Shown here piece after piece: positions 16,680-25,864 of a stretch of DNA of 64,000 nt. The DNA is taken from assembly GCF_038024105.1 (NCBI RefSeq), contig NZ_CP150661.1, forward strand, positions 1,445,001-1,509,000, given 5' to 3'. The DNA is from Polaribacter butkevichii. GTDB taxonomy: Bacteria; Bacteroidota; Bacteroidia; Flavobacteriales; Flavobacteriaceae. Each line of letters opens with the position of its first letter. Positions within the stretch are counted from its first letter, which is position 1. A program made the translations under genes and the position numbers. A model generated the notes under the pieces. It was not told the origin of the DNA, did no database searches, and saw only the letters and a program-made list of their open reading frames with translations.

Positions 16680-18866
16680 ATGAATAAATACATATTGAGC
16701 GCAATGCTCACAATAATAATGTGCTTTTCTATAAAAGCGCAAACATCTGATATACAAATAAAAGTAGTTTCAGAATCCGAAAACGAACCGTTATTAGGAG
16801 CAACAGTATATTTTGAGGAATTAGAAAAAGGAGCAGTAACCGATTTTGACGGAATTGCAACTTTTACAGAAATTCCAAACGGAGAACATATTCTAATAAT
16901 TTCATATTTAGGTTTTGAAACCTTAAAAACTACTATTCTATTCCCTAATAGTTCAAACTTAATTTTCAAGTTAAAAAGTGGAGGAAATGAATTGGATGAA
17001 GTTGTGTTACAATCTTCAAGAAGCACAAGAACGGTAAGAAAAATTCCAACAAGAATAGAATATATTGGTGCAGAAGAGTTAGGAGAAAAAGCCATAATGA
17101 ATCCCACCAATATCTCAATGGTACTTCGTGAAAGCACAGGAATTCAAATGCAACAAACTTCTTTAAGTAGCGGAAGTACAAATATTAGAATACAAGGACT
17201 TGATGGACGCTACACGCAACTTTTAAGAGATGGATTTCCTCTTTATGGAGGTTTTTCAAGTGGTTTGAGCATATTGCAAATTCCACCATTAGACTTAGAA
17301 CAGTTTGAAATTATTAAAGGAAGTTCTTCAACACTATATGGTGGTGGAGCAATTGCAGGTTTAATAAATATGGTTTCAAAAACACCTGACGAAGAACCAG
17401 CTTTAGATATTATGTTGACGCAAACCCAAGCATTAGGAAGTACAGCAAATGTATTTTACAGCAAGCGAAATGAGAAATTTGGTGTTTCACTTTACGGTTC
17501 TGGTCATTCTCAAAAAGTATACGACCCAGAAAATGATGGTTTTAGTAATTTACCAAAAACAACATCAATTTCATTCAACCCAAAATTCTTTTATTATCCA
17601 TCAGAAAAAACAACCTTTTGGATTGGTTTAAATGGAACTTACGATGACAGAATTGGTGGAGATGTAACAAAAATTGAAAGTGGAGAAAATGGAATTCATC
17701 AATATACTGAAGAAAATATCTCAAAAAGAGTAAGCAGTCAAGCAGTTTATAAAACACAAATAGATTCAATAAGCTCTTTAAACATAAAAAATAGTGTTTC
17801 CTTTTTCGATAGAAACCTTACTATTCCAGATTTTAATTTTGACGGTAAACAAATCAACACGTTTACAGAAGTTACCTATCAAAAAGCAACTTCAAAAGCT
17901 GATTGGATTTTTGGTGCAAACTTATATACATCAAACTTTGATGAGAATGATAACGCAACTTTACAACGTGACCAAACAGATATAACTTATGGAATGTTTG
18001 CAAACAATATTTATGACCTTTCAGATAATTGGATTTTAGAAACTGGATTGAGAGCAGATTACAATACGGATTTTGGATTTTTTCCACTTCCAAGAATTTC
18101 ATTATTATATAAAAATGACAATGGATTTTCAAGTAGAATTGGTGGTGGTTTAGGCTACAAAATACCTGATATTTTCACAGAGGAAGCAGAATTTATAAAT
18201 TTCGAAAATGTACTTGGTATAGATAAATCAAACTTAAAAGCAGAACGTTCTTATGGTTTAAATCTTGATTTTAATTATAAAACTCGACTATTCGAGAGTA
18301 TAGGTTTTTCAATTAATCAGCTTTTTTACGTTTCTGCAATAAACAACGGTTTATTATTAAATAGTACAGATAACGGATTGTTTGCATTTGAAAATGCAAC
18401 CGACGAAATTTTAAGCAAAGGAGCAGAAACAAATATAAAGTTTACATACAAAGACTTTCGATGGTTTTTAAATTATGCGCTAATAGATATAAAATTGAAC
18501 TATTTGGCAGGAAATCCGCAAAAGCCTTTAACGGCAAAACATAACGCAGGAAGCGTGTTGATGTATGAATCTGAAAAATGGCGAATAGGTTATGAAACAT
18601 TTTATACAGGAAAGCAATTTTTGTCAAACGGAACTGAAACAACAGACTTTGTAACTATGGGTTTACTTTTAATGAGGAATTTTAAGTTTGGTAGTGCTTT
18701 CGTAAATTTTGAAAATTTCACAGATAGAAGGCAAAGTAGGTTTTCACCTTTGGTTTTGCCACCTCACGAAAATCCTATATTTCCAGAAATATATGCACCA
18801 ACAGATGGATTTATATTTAGCGTAGGAATAATAATTAAACCATTTGGAAACGAAGACCACGATTAA
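16680..18866 (+). CDS. TonB-dependent outer-membrane receptor, 728 aa
   Basis: Energy-coupled outer-membrane transporter, here probably for a metal ion or metal complex. After the signal peptide (SAMLTIIMCFSIKAQ) comes a carboxypeptidase-regulatory-like beta domain (about residues 23-108), then a plug domain (about 115-235, with STLYGGGAIAGLINMVSK) and a 22-strand-type barrel ending near GFIFSVGIIIKPFG. The next gene, encoding a Fur-family regulator, starts two bases after its stop, and a Fur-type operator precedes the cluster. Compared with the surrounding small cassette genes it is large and well conserved, suggesting recent capture. Confidence 0.93.
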   Translation: MNKYILSAMLTIIMCFSIKAQTSDIQIKVVSESENEPLLGATVYFEELEKGAVTDFDGIATFTEIPNGEHILIISYLGFETLKTTILFPNSSNLIFKLKSGGNELDEVVLQSSRSTRTVRKIPTRIEYIGAEELGEKAIMNPTNISMVLRESTGIQMQQTSLSSGSTNIRIQGLDGRYTQLLRDGFPLYGGFSSGLSILQIPPLDLEQFEIIKGSSSTLYGGGAIAGLINMVSKTPDEEPALDIMLTQTQALGSTANVFYSKRNEKFGVSLYGSGHSQKVYDPENDGFSNLPKTTSISFNPKFFYYPSEKTTFWIGLNGTYDDRIGGDVTKIESGENGIHQYTEENISKRVSSQAVYKTQIDSISSLNIKNSVSFFDRNLTIPDFNFDGKQINTFTEVTYQKATSKADWIFGANLYTSNFDENDNATLQRDQTDITYGMFANNIYDLSDNWILETGLRADYNTDFGFFPLPRISLLYKNDNGFSSRIGGGLGYKIPDIFTEEAEFINFENVLGIDKSNLKAERSYGLNLDFNYKTRLFESIGFSINQLFYVSAINNGLLLNSTDNGLFAFENATDEILSKGAETNIKFTYKDFRWFLNYALIDIKLNYLAGNPQKPLTAKHNAGSVLMYESEKWRIGYETFYTGKQFLSNGTETTDFVTMGLLLMRNFKFGSAFVNFENFTDRRQSRFSPLVLPPHENPIFPEIYAPTDGFIFSVGIIIKPFGNEDHD

Positions 18867-18868
18867 TT

Positions 18869-19285
18869 ATGCAAACAATAGAAAAATTATTAGAGTCAAA
18901 AGATATACGAGTTACGGCAATGCGTTTACTTATTTATAAGTTTCTTGCAGAAAAAGAAGTCGCTGTTACATTGAGTGATATCGAAAGTGCTTTTGATAAA
19001 GCAGATAGAACGACATTGTATAGAACAGTAAAAACATTTGAGGAAAAAGCGATAGTGCATCAAATAGACGATGGTACAGGAAATACAAAATATGCTTTGT
19101 GTGAAAAAGGTTGTAATTGCGAAATTGAAACCGATTTGCATTTGCATTTTCATTGCAACAACTGTAACGAAACTGTTTGTTTAACAGAGCATAAAATCCC
19201 TCAAATTAAAGTGCCTGATGGTTTTGTTTCAGAAAATGTAAACTTGGTTGTAAAAGGAATTTGTGATAAATGTAGTGGTCAATAA
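18869..19285 (+). CDS. Fur-family metalloregulator (Zur/Fur-like), 138 aa
   Basis: Metal-responsive repressor. The N-terminal winged helix includes RVTAMRLLIYKFL and DRTTLYRTVKTFEE; the C-terminal dimer domain has the HLHFHCNNC metal site and a second CDKC pair (CxxC ... CxxC). It starts two bases after the receptor stop, so it is probably co-transcribed with it. Palindromes TGCAATACCATTGCA before the cluster and TGCACTTCCATTGCA after this gene are the likely operators. Whether it senses zinc or iron cannot be read from the sequence; the ATPase downstream favours zinc or cadmium. Confidence 0.9.
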   Translation: MQTIEKLLESKDIRVTAMRLLIYKFLAEKEVAVTLSDIESAFDKADRTTLYRTVKTFEEKAIVHQIDDGTGNTKYALCEKGCNCEIETDLHLHFHCNNCNETVCLTEHKIPQIKVPDGFVSENVNLVVKGICDKCSGQ

Positions 19286-19286
19286 T

Positions 19287-19322
19287 TGCACTTCCATTGC
19301 ATTGATATTTAGAGCATTTTTG
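19287..19322 (+). promoter_or_regulatory. Promoter and Fur-type operator 2
   Basis: TGCACTTCCATTGCA (19287-19301) differs by one base per arm from the operator at 16271, and CATTTTTG (19315-19322) resembles the TAnnTTTG -7 box at nearly the same distance (13 instead of 12 bases). It would drive the methyltransferase-like and ATPase genes. Confidence 0.5.
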
Positions 19323-19338
19323 TATCAAATTAGAAATT

Positions 19339-19923
19339 ATGTTATTATTTGCTTATCTGATATTATATTTTTTATTGGTCTTTGTATTAAGGTCTTTATT
19401 ACTATGGAAAAAAACAGGTATAAACCCATTAACGTTTAATAAAACTGATAATGCTCACGGTTTTAATGGCAAGGTATTTACATTTATCTCGTTTTTGGAA
19501 TTAATAGTTGTTGGAATCTATGCTTTTAAAAGTGAATGGTATGAATACTTGCTTCCATTTTGGTATATAGAAAACTCTACTTTACACAAGATTTGTTGGG
19601 CACTTTTGTTTCTATCGTTAATTGTAGTATGGATTTCTCAAAGTCAAATGGCGAATTCTTGGAGAATTGGGATTGATGAAAATAACAAAACTAAATTAGT
19701 TACAAATGGAATGTTTTCAATTTCAAGAAACCCAATTTTTCTTGGTATTATGATAGCAAATATCGGATTGTTTTTAGCGATACCAAACGCTTTTACATTA
19801 TTAATAATTTCGTTATCAACAATAAGTATAAACACACAAATTAGATTAGAAGAAGAGTTTTTAAAAAGAGAATTCGAAAATGATTATTTAGAGTATGCAA
19901 AAAAAGTAAGACGTTGGATATAA
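19339..19923 (+). CDS. Isoprenylcysteine methyltransferase-family membrane protein, 194 aa
   Basis: Five or so membrane helices. The C-terminal half has the family signature: TNGMFSISRNPIFLGIM followed by LEEEFLKREFENDYLEYAKKVRRW, matching the SAM-binding ICMT/PEMT-like region. Homologues commonly sit beside heavy-metal ATPases and Fur-type regulators; their substrate is unknown. It follows operator 2 by 16 bases and precedes the ATPase by 26 bases, so the two are probably one transcript. Confidence 0.85.
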   Translation: MLLFAYLILYFLLVFVLRSLLLWKKTGINPLTFNKTDNAHGFNGKVFTFISFLELIVVGIYAFKSEWYEYLLPFWYIENSTLHKICWALLFLSLIVVWISQSQMANSWRIGIDENNKTKLVTNGMFSISRNPIFLGIMIANIGLFLAIPNAFTLLIISLSTISINTQIRLEEEFLKREFENDYLEYAKKVRRWI

Positions 19924-19949
19924 ATATTTCTTATCTAAAGAATTAAATA

Positions 19950-21905
19950 ATGATGAAAAAAAAGAAAATCAATTTAAGAGATTTAAAACCAAATTCGGAA
20001 GAGCAACATAGTCACGATGATGGTCATAATCATAGTGGTCAACCCAATAACTTTAAAGCCTATATACCAGCTATAATTAGCTTTACGATGCTCATTATTG
20101 GTATTGCTTTAGATTATTTTGATGTTGCATTTTTTAAAGATTGGCTTCGAATTGTGTGGTATATCATTGCCTATTTACCAGTAGGATTCCCAGTATTAAA
20201 AGAAGGTTGGGAAAGTATTAAAAAAGGCGATGTATTTACAGAGTTCTTTTTAATGTCAATAGCAACAATTGGTGCATTCATCATTGGCGAATATCCCGAA
20301 GGAGTTGCAGTAATGTTATTTTATGCAGTTGGCGAATTGTTTCAAAATGCAGCAGTCAACAGAGCGAAATCTAATATCAAAGCATTGCTCGATGTAAGAC
20401 CTAATGAGGCTTTGGTTTATCGGAATAACGATTACATTTCGGTTAATCCCGAAACAGTTGAAATTGGAGAAAAAGTACAAGTGCGTGTGGGCGAAAAAGT
20501 TCCTTTAGATGGTATTTTGATTTCCGAAAAAGGCTCTTTCAATACAGCAGCATTAACAGGCGAAAGCAAACCTGACACTATTGCGAAAAACGAAAAAGTC
20601 TTTGCTGGAAGTATTAATATGGATAGTGTAATTGAAATTGAAACAACTAAAGAATTTAAGGATAGTTCCATTGCTCGAATTTTGGATATGGTTCAAAATG
20701 CGACAGCTCGTAAATCAAAAACGGAATTATTCATTAGACAATTTGCAAGAATTTACACGCCAATCGTTGTGTTTTTAGCAATTGGAGTTACGTTTTTACC
20801 GTACTTTTTTGTGGATGATTATGTATTTAGAGATTGGTTGTATCGTGCCTTAATTTTTCTCGTGATTTCGTGTCCTTGTGCGTTGGTAATTTCAATTCCG
20901 TTAGGCTACTTTGGCGGATTGGGAGCAGCTTCAAAAAACGGAATTTTATTTAAAGGCGCTTCGTTTCTCGATGCAATGACAAAAATAAATACGTTGGTTA
21001 TGGATAAAACAGGAACTGTAACCAAAGGTGTTTTCAAGATTAAAGAAATTAAAGCAATTGGTTGGGAAGAAACCGAATTTATGAAATATTTGATGGCGAT
21101 GGAAGAACAATCTACGCATCCAATCGCCAAAGCTATTTTAGAATATAAAGCAAACGGAGCAGATTTTGAGGCTACAGAAGTTTCAGAAATCGCTGGAAAA
21201 GGTTTGAAAGGTATTGTAAATGGCAAAACCGTTTTAGTTGGAAACAAAGCGTTGATGACAGCAAATAATGTTGAAGTTTCGAAGGAAACGGAAAACATTG
21301 TTGAATCAATTGTTTTAGTCGCTATCGATGTAAAATTTGCAGGTTATGTGGTTATTGCGGATGAATTGAAAGACGATGCAAAAGACACAATTATTAATTT
21401 ACAAAAAGTAGGCATTAAAAATATTATGATGCTTTCGGGAGACAAAGATTCCATAACTCAAAAAGTTGCTGCCGAATTAAACATTGAAAAAGCCAAAGGC
21501 GGATTATTGCCAGAAGATAAACTGAATGAGGTTGAGCTTTTAAAGAAGAATCCCGAAAACAAAATTGCCTTCATTGGAGATGGAATTAACGATGCGCCAG
21601 TTTTAGCCGCAAGTGATGTCGGAATTGCAATGGGTGGTTTAGGAAGTGATGTTGCAATAGAAACCGCAGATGTGATAATTCAAACCGACCAACCTTCGAA
21701 AGTTGTAAAAGCAATACAAATAGGTCGTTCCACTCGAAAAATTGTTTGGCAAAATATTGGTTTAGCTTTTGGAGTAAAAGTGATTGTATTGATTTTAGGA
21801 GCAGGTGGATTGGCGACAATGTGGGAAGCAGTTTTTGCCGATGTTGGTGTGGCTTTATTAGCAATCTTAAACGCTGTAAGATTACAGAAAATGAAGTGGG
21901 ATTGA
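19950..21905 (+). CDS. Heavy-metal P1B-type ATPase (Zn/Cd/Pb efflux class), 651 aa
   Basis: ATP-driven export of divalent metal across the inner membrane. The N-terminus carries a histidine-rich HSHDDGHNHSG stretch instead of a ferredoxin-like metal domain. Motifs in order: TGES (203-206), CPC (308-310), phosphorylation site DKTGT (352-356), STHP, and GDGIND (543-548). The final helices contain ADVGVALLAILNAVR, whose aspartate is typical of the zinc/cadmium class. Full-length and intact. It is the last gene of the cassette; the Fur-family gene and its operators suggest metal-controlled expression. Confidence 0.95.
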   Translation: MMKKKKINLRDLKPNSEEQHSHDDGHNHSGQPNNFKAYIPAIISFTMLIIGIALDYFDVAFFKDWLRIVWYIIAYLPVGFPVLKEGWESIKKGDVFTEFFLMSIATIGAFIIGEYPEGVAVMLFYAVGELFQNAAVNRAKSNIKALLDVRPNEALVYRNNDYISVNPETVEIGEKVQVRVGEKVPLDGILISEKGSFNTAALTGESKPDTIAKNEKVFAGSINMDSVIEIETTKEFKDSSIARILDMVQNATARKSKTELFIRQFARIYTPIVVFLAIGVTFLPYFFVDDYVFRDWLYRALIFLVISCPCALVISIPLGYFGGLGAASKNGILFKGASFLDAMTKINTLVMDKTGTVTKGVFKIKEIKAIGWEETEFMKYLMAMEEQSTHPIAKAILEYKANGADFEATEVSEIAGKGLKGIVNGKTVLVGNKALMTANNVEVSKETENIVESIVLVAIDVKFAGYVVIADELKDDAKDTIINLQKVGIKNIMMLSGDKDSITQKVAAELNIEKAKGGLLPEDKLNEVELLKKNPENKIAFIGDGINDAPVLAASDVGIAMGGLGSDVAIETADVIIQTDQPSKVVKAIQIGRSTRKIVWQNIGLAFGVKVIVLILGAGGLATMWEAVFADVGVALLAILNAVRLQKMKWD

Positions 21906-22096
21906 GAAATGTTGCGGAAAAATTTGGTGCTAACATTAAAAATCGATTATTGAAAAGCCAACGCTAAAAGCCATACACATTCACAGTCGCATCATCCACG
22001 CTTCACCCAAACTGTAAAAGAGTATGTCTTGCCAACGCTTACTTTTGAACTAAATAACAAACATCGGAAAACCAAGCTGAACGTGAAAAGCACTAT
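21906..22096 (+). other. 3' tail of the metal cassette, no gene seen
   Basis: About 190 bases between the ATPase and the closing junction site. It contains several AAGCCAACGC-like and TTGCCAACGC-like words that superficially resemble core sites but lack the paired arms. No credible reading frame. Confidence 0.4.
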
Positions 22097-22292
22097 GCAC
22101 AACAACGTGTATAAAACATAGCTATTACAGGCTTTCCGAGAGGTTTTTGCTTATTTATTAAGTCCGCCAAATTTTTATTTTTGTATATTTAGAAAATAAA
22201 ATTAAAGATAAAAAATAAAAATTCGGCTCGTGCTAAATCCGAAAAGTTAGCGTTTATTTATACGCTACGTTTCATACACAAGACCGTTGCCA
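22097..22292 (+). repeat. attC-like cassette junction site 18, long variant
   Basis: Left core GCACAAC, right core GTTGCCA. Inner arms GTGTAT/ATACAC plus CATAGC against GCTACG. About 196 bases, with an AT-rich centre containing GTCCGCCAAAT and CCGAAAAGTTAG, shared with the long site at 38710. Confidence 0.7.
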
Positions 22293-22808
22293 AAAACTGG
22301 GTGAATCGAGCCGAATACAAGTCGTTTAGTAAAATATAATTTTGGCTTTTTTTTAGTTTGTAAATCTGAAATCTGAAAAAAGTTAAACACTCTCTCGCGA
22401 ATTAAAATTTTGAAAAATCGGAGAGTTTTCTAAATTTTACAAAAAAGGAATTTACTCAAACGCTGAAACCAAGATTGCGGAGAAATCACTCAAATGTAAA
22501 TTTCTAAACTTTGCGGAATTCAGCAAAATGCGGAACAAAAACTGTGCGGAATTTTCTCTAAAACAAAATTTATTAAGGCTGAGAATTTTCTGAAAATTAA
22601 ATTAAGTGAAAATTATTGTCGGAATTAAGCACGTGGGAAAACACTCAAACGCTGAAAACCAAAGTTGCGGAATTTTTACTCAGAATTTAATTTATCAAGT
22701 TTACGGAATTGGAAATGCATGAAAAATGAAATTACTACTTGTAAATTAAAAATAACGTGAATATTAAACGAAATATGGAAATGGAAATAAAATAACGCAT
22801 TTGGCAAC
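22286..22808 (+). mobile_element. Noncoding cassette, family C copy 3
   Basis: A 523-bp cassette with ends GTTGCCAAA/TTTGGCAAC, close to the copies at 11082 and 27376. It has a tandem ATCTGAA duplication and a short deletion near GCATGAAAAATG. No credible gene. Confidence 0.8.
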
Positions 22809-22934
22809 ACCTTGTATAAAAAATTGCTAAATTTGGCTTAATCAAGGTTTGTTGCATTTCTGTCAACTCCTATTTTCCTGCGGAAAATAGCCGTCGACTT
22901 AAAACGCAACTTTCCATACAAAACAACGTTGCCA
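22802..22934 (+). repeat. attC-like cassette junction site 19
   Basis: Left core TGGCAAC, right core GTTGCCA. Inner arms TTGTAT/ATACAA; hairpin CTATTTTCC/GGAAAATAG. Confidence 0.85.
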
Positions 22935-23382
22935 AAAATTGTCCAGAACCACTCAAACCGTTGGAAAAAAACAATAAAACTCTTGAATTTTAAAATGTTA
23001 GACACTCTCTCGCGAGTCAAAAATTTAGTTTTTTATAAAAATTAAAAAGGTTGAAAATATATAGATTCTTAAAACAAAGTTTGTGGAATTTTTACTCAAA
23101 CTCAAAATTTTAAAAGGCGGAGAAATCTCGTTTTTCAAGAATAAAAGAAACCACTCAAATGTTGAATTTCCAATTATTTCGGAGTGAAAATCTTTGCGGA
23201 ATTATCACCCAAACGCAAAATTTGAAAATTAGGAAAGATCTCGTAAGTCAAAACATGAAAAACACTCAAATGTTGAATTCCAAATATTGCGGAATTAAAA
23301 ATATTGGCGGAATTATCTCTCGAACGCTAAATCTCGAAAATAATAACCAAAATAGGAAAAACAAAAAACAACTTTAGGCAAC
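22928..23382 (+). mobile_element. Noncoding cassette, family F copy 1
   Basis: A 455-bp cassette starting GTTGCCAAAAATTGTCC and ending TTTAGGCAAC (core complementary over six bases, then one mismatch). It carries ACTCTCTCGCGAGT, itself partly palindromic, and repeated ACTCAAAC / GCGGAATT units. A 72-codon plus-strand frame at 23159 is not kept in other F copies and is probably chance. Confidence 0.8.
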
Positions 23383-23510
23383 ACCGTGTAAAAAAAATTG
23401 CTTAATTTTAGCTTAATAAAAATTAGTCGCATTTATATAAACTTCTATTTTCCTTCGGAAAATAGCCGTTCATTTTAATCGCAACTTTTCATAACACAAC
23501 AACGTTGCAA
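23376..23510 (+). repeat. attC-like cassette junction site 20
   Basis: Left core AGGCAAC, right core GTTGCAA. Inner arms shortened to GTGT/ACAC; hairpin CTATTTTCC/GGAAAATAG. Subtype that follows all family F cassettes. Confidence 0.8.
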
Positions 23511-23821
23511 GTAATTGGCGGAAACCACTCAGAAACTTGAAATTTGCGGTTCAAAACTCTTGAATTTAAAAATGGAAAAAGCTAGACACTCTCTCGTTCG
23601 GCAAAATTTGTAAAATTGGAGAGTTTTAGAAATTTAATCAAAATCGATTTACTCAATCCCTGAAAATCCAAAATTGCGGAATTTAGCAAAACACGAAAAA
23701 TCTAGAGCACGAAATTCACTCAAACCTTGAATTAAAAACTTGGCGGAATTACCACTCAAACGTTGAATTTTGAAAAATTGAAAAAGTGCTACAAACTGAA
23801 AAAAAACCAACTACTTGCAAC
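23504..23821 (+). mobile_element. Noncoding cassette, family A copy 4 (short form)
   Basis: A 318-bp family A unit lacking one internal GCGGAATT / ACTCAAAC unit relative to the 372-bp form. It looks identical to the copy at 33872. Confidence 0.8.
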
Positions 23822-23949
23822 ACCGTTTATAAAAAATTGCTAAATTGTGCCTTATCAAAACTAGTCGCGTTTTTGTAAACCCCTATTTTCCTGCGGAAAA
23901 TAGCCGTTCACTTTTAAACGCAACTTTCCCATAAACAACAACGTTGCCA
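23815..23949 (+). repeat. attC-like cassette junction site 21
   Basis: Left core TTGCAAC, right core GTTGCCA. Inner arms GTTTAT/ATAAAC; hairpin CTATTTTCC/GGAAAATAG. Confidence 0.85.
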
Positions 23950-24400
23950 AAAATTGTCCAGAACCACTCAAACTGTTCGAAAAAAAACAATAAAACTCTT
24001 GAATTTTAAAATGTTAGACACTCTCTCGCGAGTCAAAAATTTAGTTTTTTATAAACATTAAAAAGGTTGAAAATATAGAGATTCTTAAAACAAAGTTTGT
24101 GGAATTTTTACTCAAACTTAAAATTTAAAAAAGGCGGAGAAATCTCGTTTTTTAAGAATAAAAGAAACCACTCAAATGTTGAATTTCCAATTATTGCGGA
24201 ATGAAAATCTTTGCGGAATTTTCACTCAAACTCAAAATTTGAACATTAGGAAAGATCTCGTAAGTCAAAACATGAAAAAACACTCAATTGTTGAATTCCA
24301 AATATTGCGGAATTAAAAATATTGGCGGAATTATCTCTTGAACGCTAAATCTCGAAAATAATAACCAAAATCAGAAAAACAAAAAACAACTTTAGGCAAC
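23943..24400 (+). mobile_element. Noncoding cassette, family F copy 2
   Basis: A 458-bp family F unit (variant with ACTGTTCG near its start) that looks identical to 46260-46717. Ends GTTGCC/GGCAAC. Confidence 0.8.
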
Positions 24401-24528
24401 ACCGTGTAAAAAAAATTGCTTAATTTTAGCTTAATAAAAATTAGTCGCATTTATATAAACTTCTATTTTCCTTCGGAAAATAGCCGTTCATTTTAATCGC
24501 AACTTTTCATAACACAACAACGTTGGCA
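24394..24528 (+). repeat. attC-like cassette junction site 22
   Basis: Left core AGGCAAC, right core GTTGGCA. Family F subtype: arms GTGT/ACAC, hairpin CTATTTTCC/GGAAAATAG. Confidence 0.8.
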
Positions 24529-24924
24529 AAAACTCGGGAAAGGCGCCGAAATAAAGTCTGTTTTATAAATTTACTTCTTGCTTTTCCTCTCTTTTCAAAA
24601 CCCAATTTCGGAAAATGTAGAAATTTAAAATTTATGGAACAGTCTCTCGCTCGTGAAATTTTGTAAAAATTGGAGAGTTTGAAAAATTTAATAAAATGGA
24701 ATTTACTCAAACACTGAAAATCCAAAATTGCGGAATTTTCACTCAAGCCTTGAATTTAGCAAGTTTGCGGAATTTAGCAAAATACGGAAAAACAAAATGG
24801 TGGAATTCTTACTCAAACTCTGAATTTAGCAAGTTTACGGAATTCTCACTCAGGGATTGAATTTTGAAAAAAAAGAAAATTATGAAAAAGTTGAACGAAA
24901 TAAAAAAATCACGCATTTGCCAAC
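24522..24924 (+). mobile_element. Noncoding cassette, family D copy 2
   Basis: A 403-bp family D unit that looks identical to 52504-52906 and differs from 7912-8314 by a few bases. Ends GTTGGCAAA/TTTGCCAAC. Confidence 0.78.
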
Positions 24925-25051
24925 AACTTGTATAAAAAATTGCTACTTTTAGCTTAAACAAAGGCTGTTGCATTTTTGTAAACTTCTGAATTTCCGTTGG
25001 AAATTCCTCGTTCACAAAAATCGCAACTTTCCATACAAAAATACGTTGCAT
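24918..25051 (+). repeat. attC-like cassette junction site 23
   Basis: Left core TGCCAAC, right core GTTGCAT. Inner arms TTGTAT/ATACAA; hairpin GAATTTCC/GGAAATTC. Confidence 0.85.
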
Positions 25052-25081
25052 AAAATACAAGTAAGGAGAGAAAGGAAAGGA

Positions 25082-25543
25082 ATGAAGATAAAACATAAAG
25101 AAACAAAAATCGAAAGGAATCCTACGTTTGGAGAATGGGTAAGAGAATACGTTAGAAAAGAATTGTATAAAGATTGGGAAATATTAAATCTGAATAATGT
25201 AGTAAAAGTTAAGACACTTCACAAAGACGGAAAAACATCTGAAACTTTAATGAGTAAGAGAGATGCTGAAAGACATAAAAATCAATTTTCAACAAGCACT
25301 TCTATTTTGAAAGAAAAAGTTACAATGGAATTTTATAAAGAGTATTTGGAAACTAAAATACTTAAAAATCAAAATAAATCATCCCAAAACCATTTTTTAA
25401 AAAGAATACGATATGCAATATTTGAGAAAATAAGACCAAAAGCAATACTAAAACCAATTTGGAAATCTATTGTAGTAATCATTTTAAGTGGGTTAGGAAC
25501 TTTATTAGGGTATATACTAGTTGAGTTTTATAAAACATTTTAA
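25082..25543 (+). CDS. Basic protein with C-terminal membrane anchor, 153 aa
   Basis: I place the start at ATG 25082, directly after a purine-rich GGAGAGAAAGGAAAGGA; the longer open frame reaching back to 24968 runs through the junction site and is not credible. The protein is lysine-rich, with NPTFGEWVREYVRKELYKDW near the start and a single C-terminal membrane helix (SIVVIILSGLGTLLGYILV). No family is recognised. It shares its cassette (ends GTTGCATAAA/TTTATGCAAC) with a second small gene. Confidence 0.7.
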   Translation: MKIKHKETKIERNPTFGEWVREYVRKELYKDWEILNLNNVVKVKTLHKDGKTSETLMSKRDAERHKNQFSTSTSILKEKVTMEFYKEYLETKILKNQNKSSQNHFLKRIRYAIFEKIRPKAILKPIWKSIVVIILSGLGTLLGYILVEFYKTF

Positions 25544-25588
25544 ACCAACTTATAATGAACATTAAATAATTTTTTAAAATAAATAACT

Positions 25589-25864
25589 ATGAAAACAATT
25601 GAAGTAATTAAACAAAAGTGTGAAATTAAGAAAAATGAAGTAATTACAGAATTATCTTCTAAAATTGACTTTAGCCAAGGAATAGATAAAGCAATAAATT
25701 CCTTGGCAGATATTGATTCCCAAATAAACACGAAACTAAAACCATTAGGTGAAGATATAAAATTAATAATAGAATCATCTAATGAGGATAAGGATGTTTT
25801 AGAAAAACAAGCTTCTGTAATTATGGAAAATACTCTATCAGAAATTTTCGGAAAGTTCTTTTAA
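25589..25864 (+). CDS. Small helical hypothetical protein, 91 aa
   Basis: A soluble, helical 91-residue protein with coiled-coil character (SQGIDKAINSLADIDSQINTKL). It starts 45 bases after the membrane-anchored protein in the same cassette, so the two may act together. Its 3' end overlaps a small convergent frame on the other strand. No family is recognised. Confidence 0.6.
   Translation: MKTIEVIKQKCEIKKNEVITELSSKIDFSQGIDKAINSLADIDSQINTKLKPLGEDIKLIIESSNEDKDVLEKQASVIMENTLSEIFGKFF

Larger units (their letters stand above)
16095..22103 (+). mobile_element. Large metal-handling cassette (about 6 kb)
   Basis: The start GTTGTGCATA and the end TATGCACAAC are exact complements over 10 bases, so by the same rule as its neighbours this whole segment is one cassette, about ten times the usual size. 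It carries five genes in one direction (DUF6660-like, TonB receptor, Fur-family, methyltransferase-like, P-type ATPase) and its own promoters. It could alternatively be a segment inserted between two half sites; the matching ends argue for a cassette. Confidence 0.7.

Noticed and set aside
16680..18642. Several 60-159 codon frames on both strands within the TonB receptor and ATPase genes
   Set aside because: They are out-of-frame shadows of long, well-recognised genes.
21906..22096. AAGCCAACGC and TTGCCAACGC words after the ATPase as additional core sites
   Set aside because: No paired right core or inner arms follow within a site length.
23159..23377. 72-codon plus-strand frame in a family F noncoding cassette
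   Set aside because: Other family F copies have stops or shifts in the same place, and the peptide is made of the repeated motif words.
24968..25081. N-terminal extensions reading MHFCKLLNFRWKF upstream of real genes (also at 32644)
   Set aside because: This stretch is translated junction-site sequence; the genes start after the right core at 25082 and 32755.
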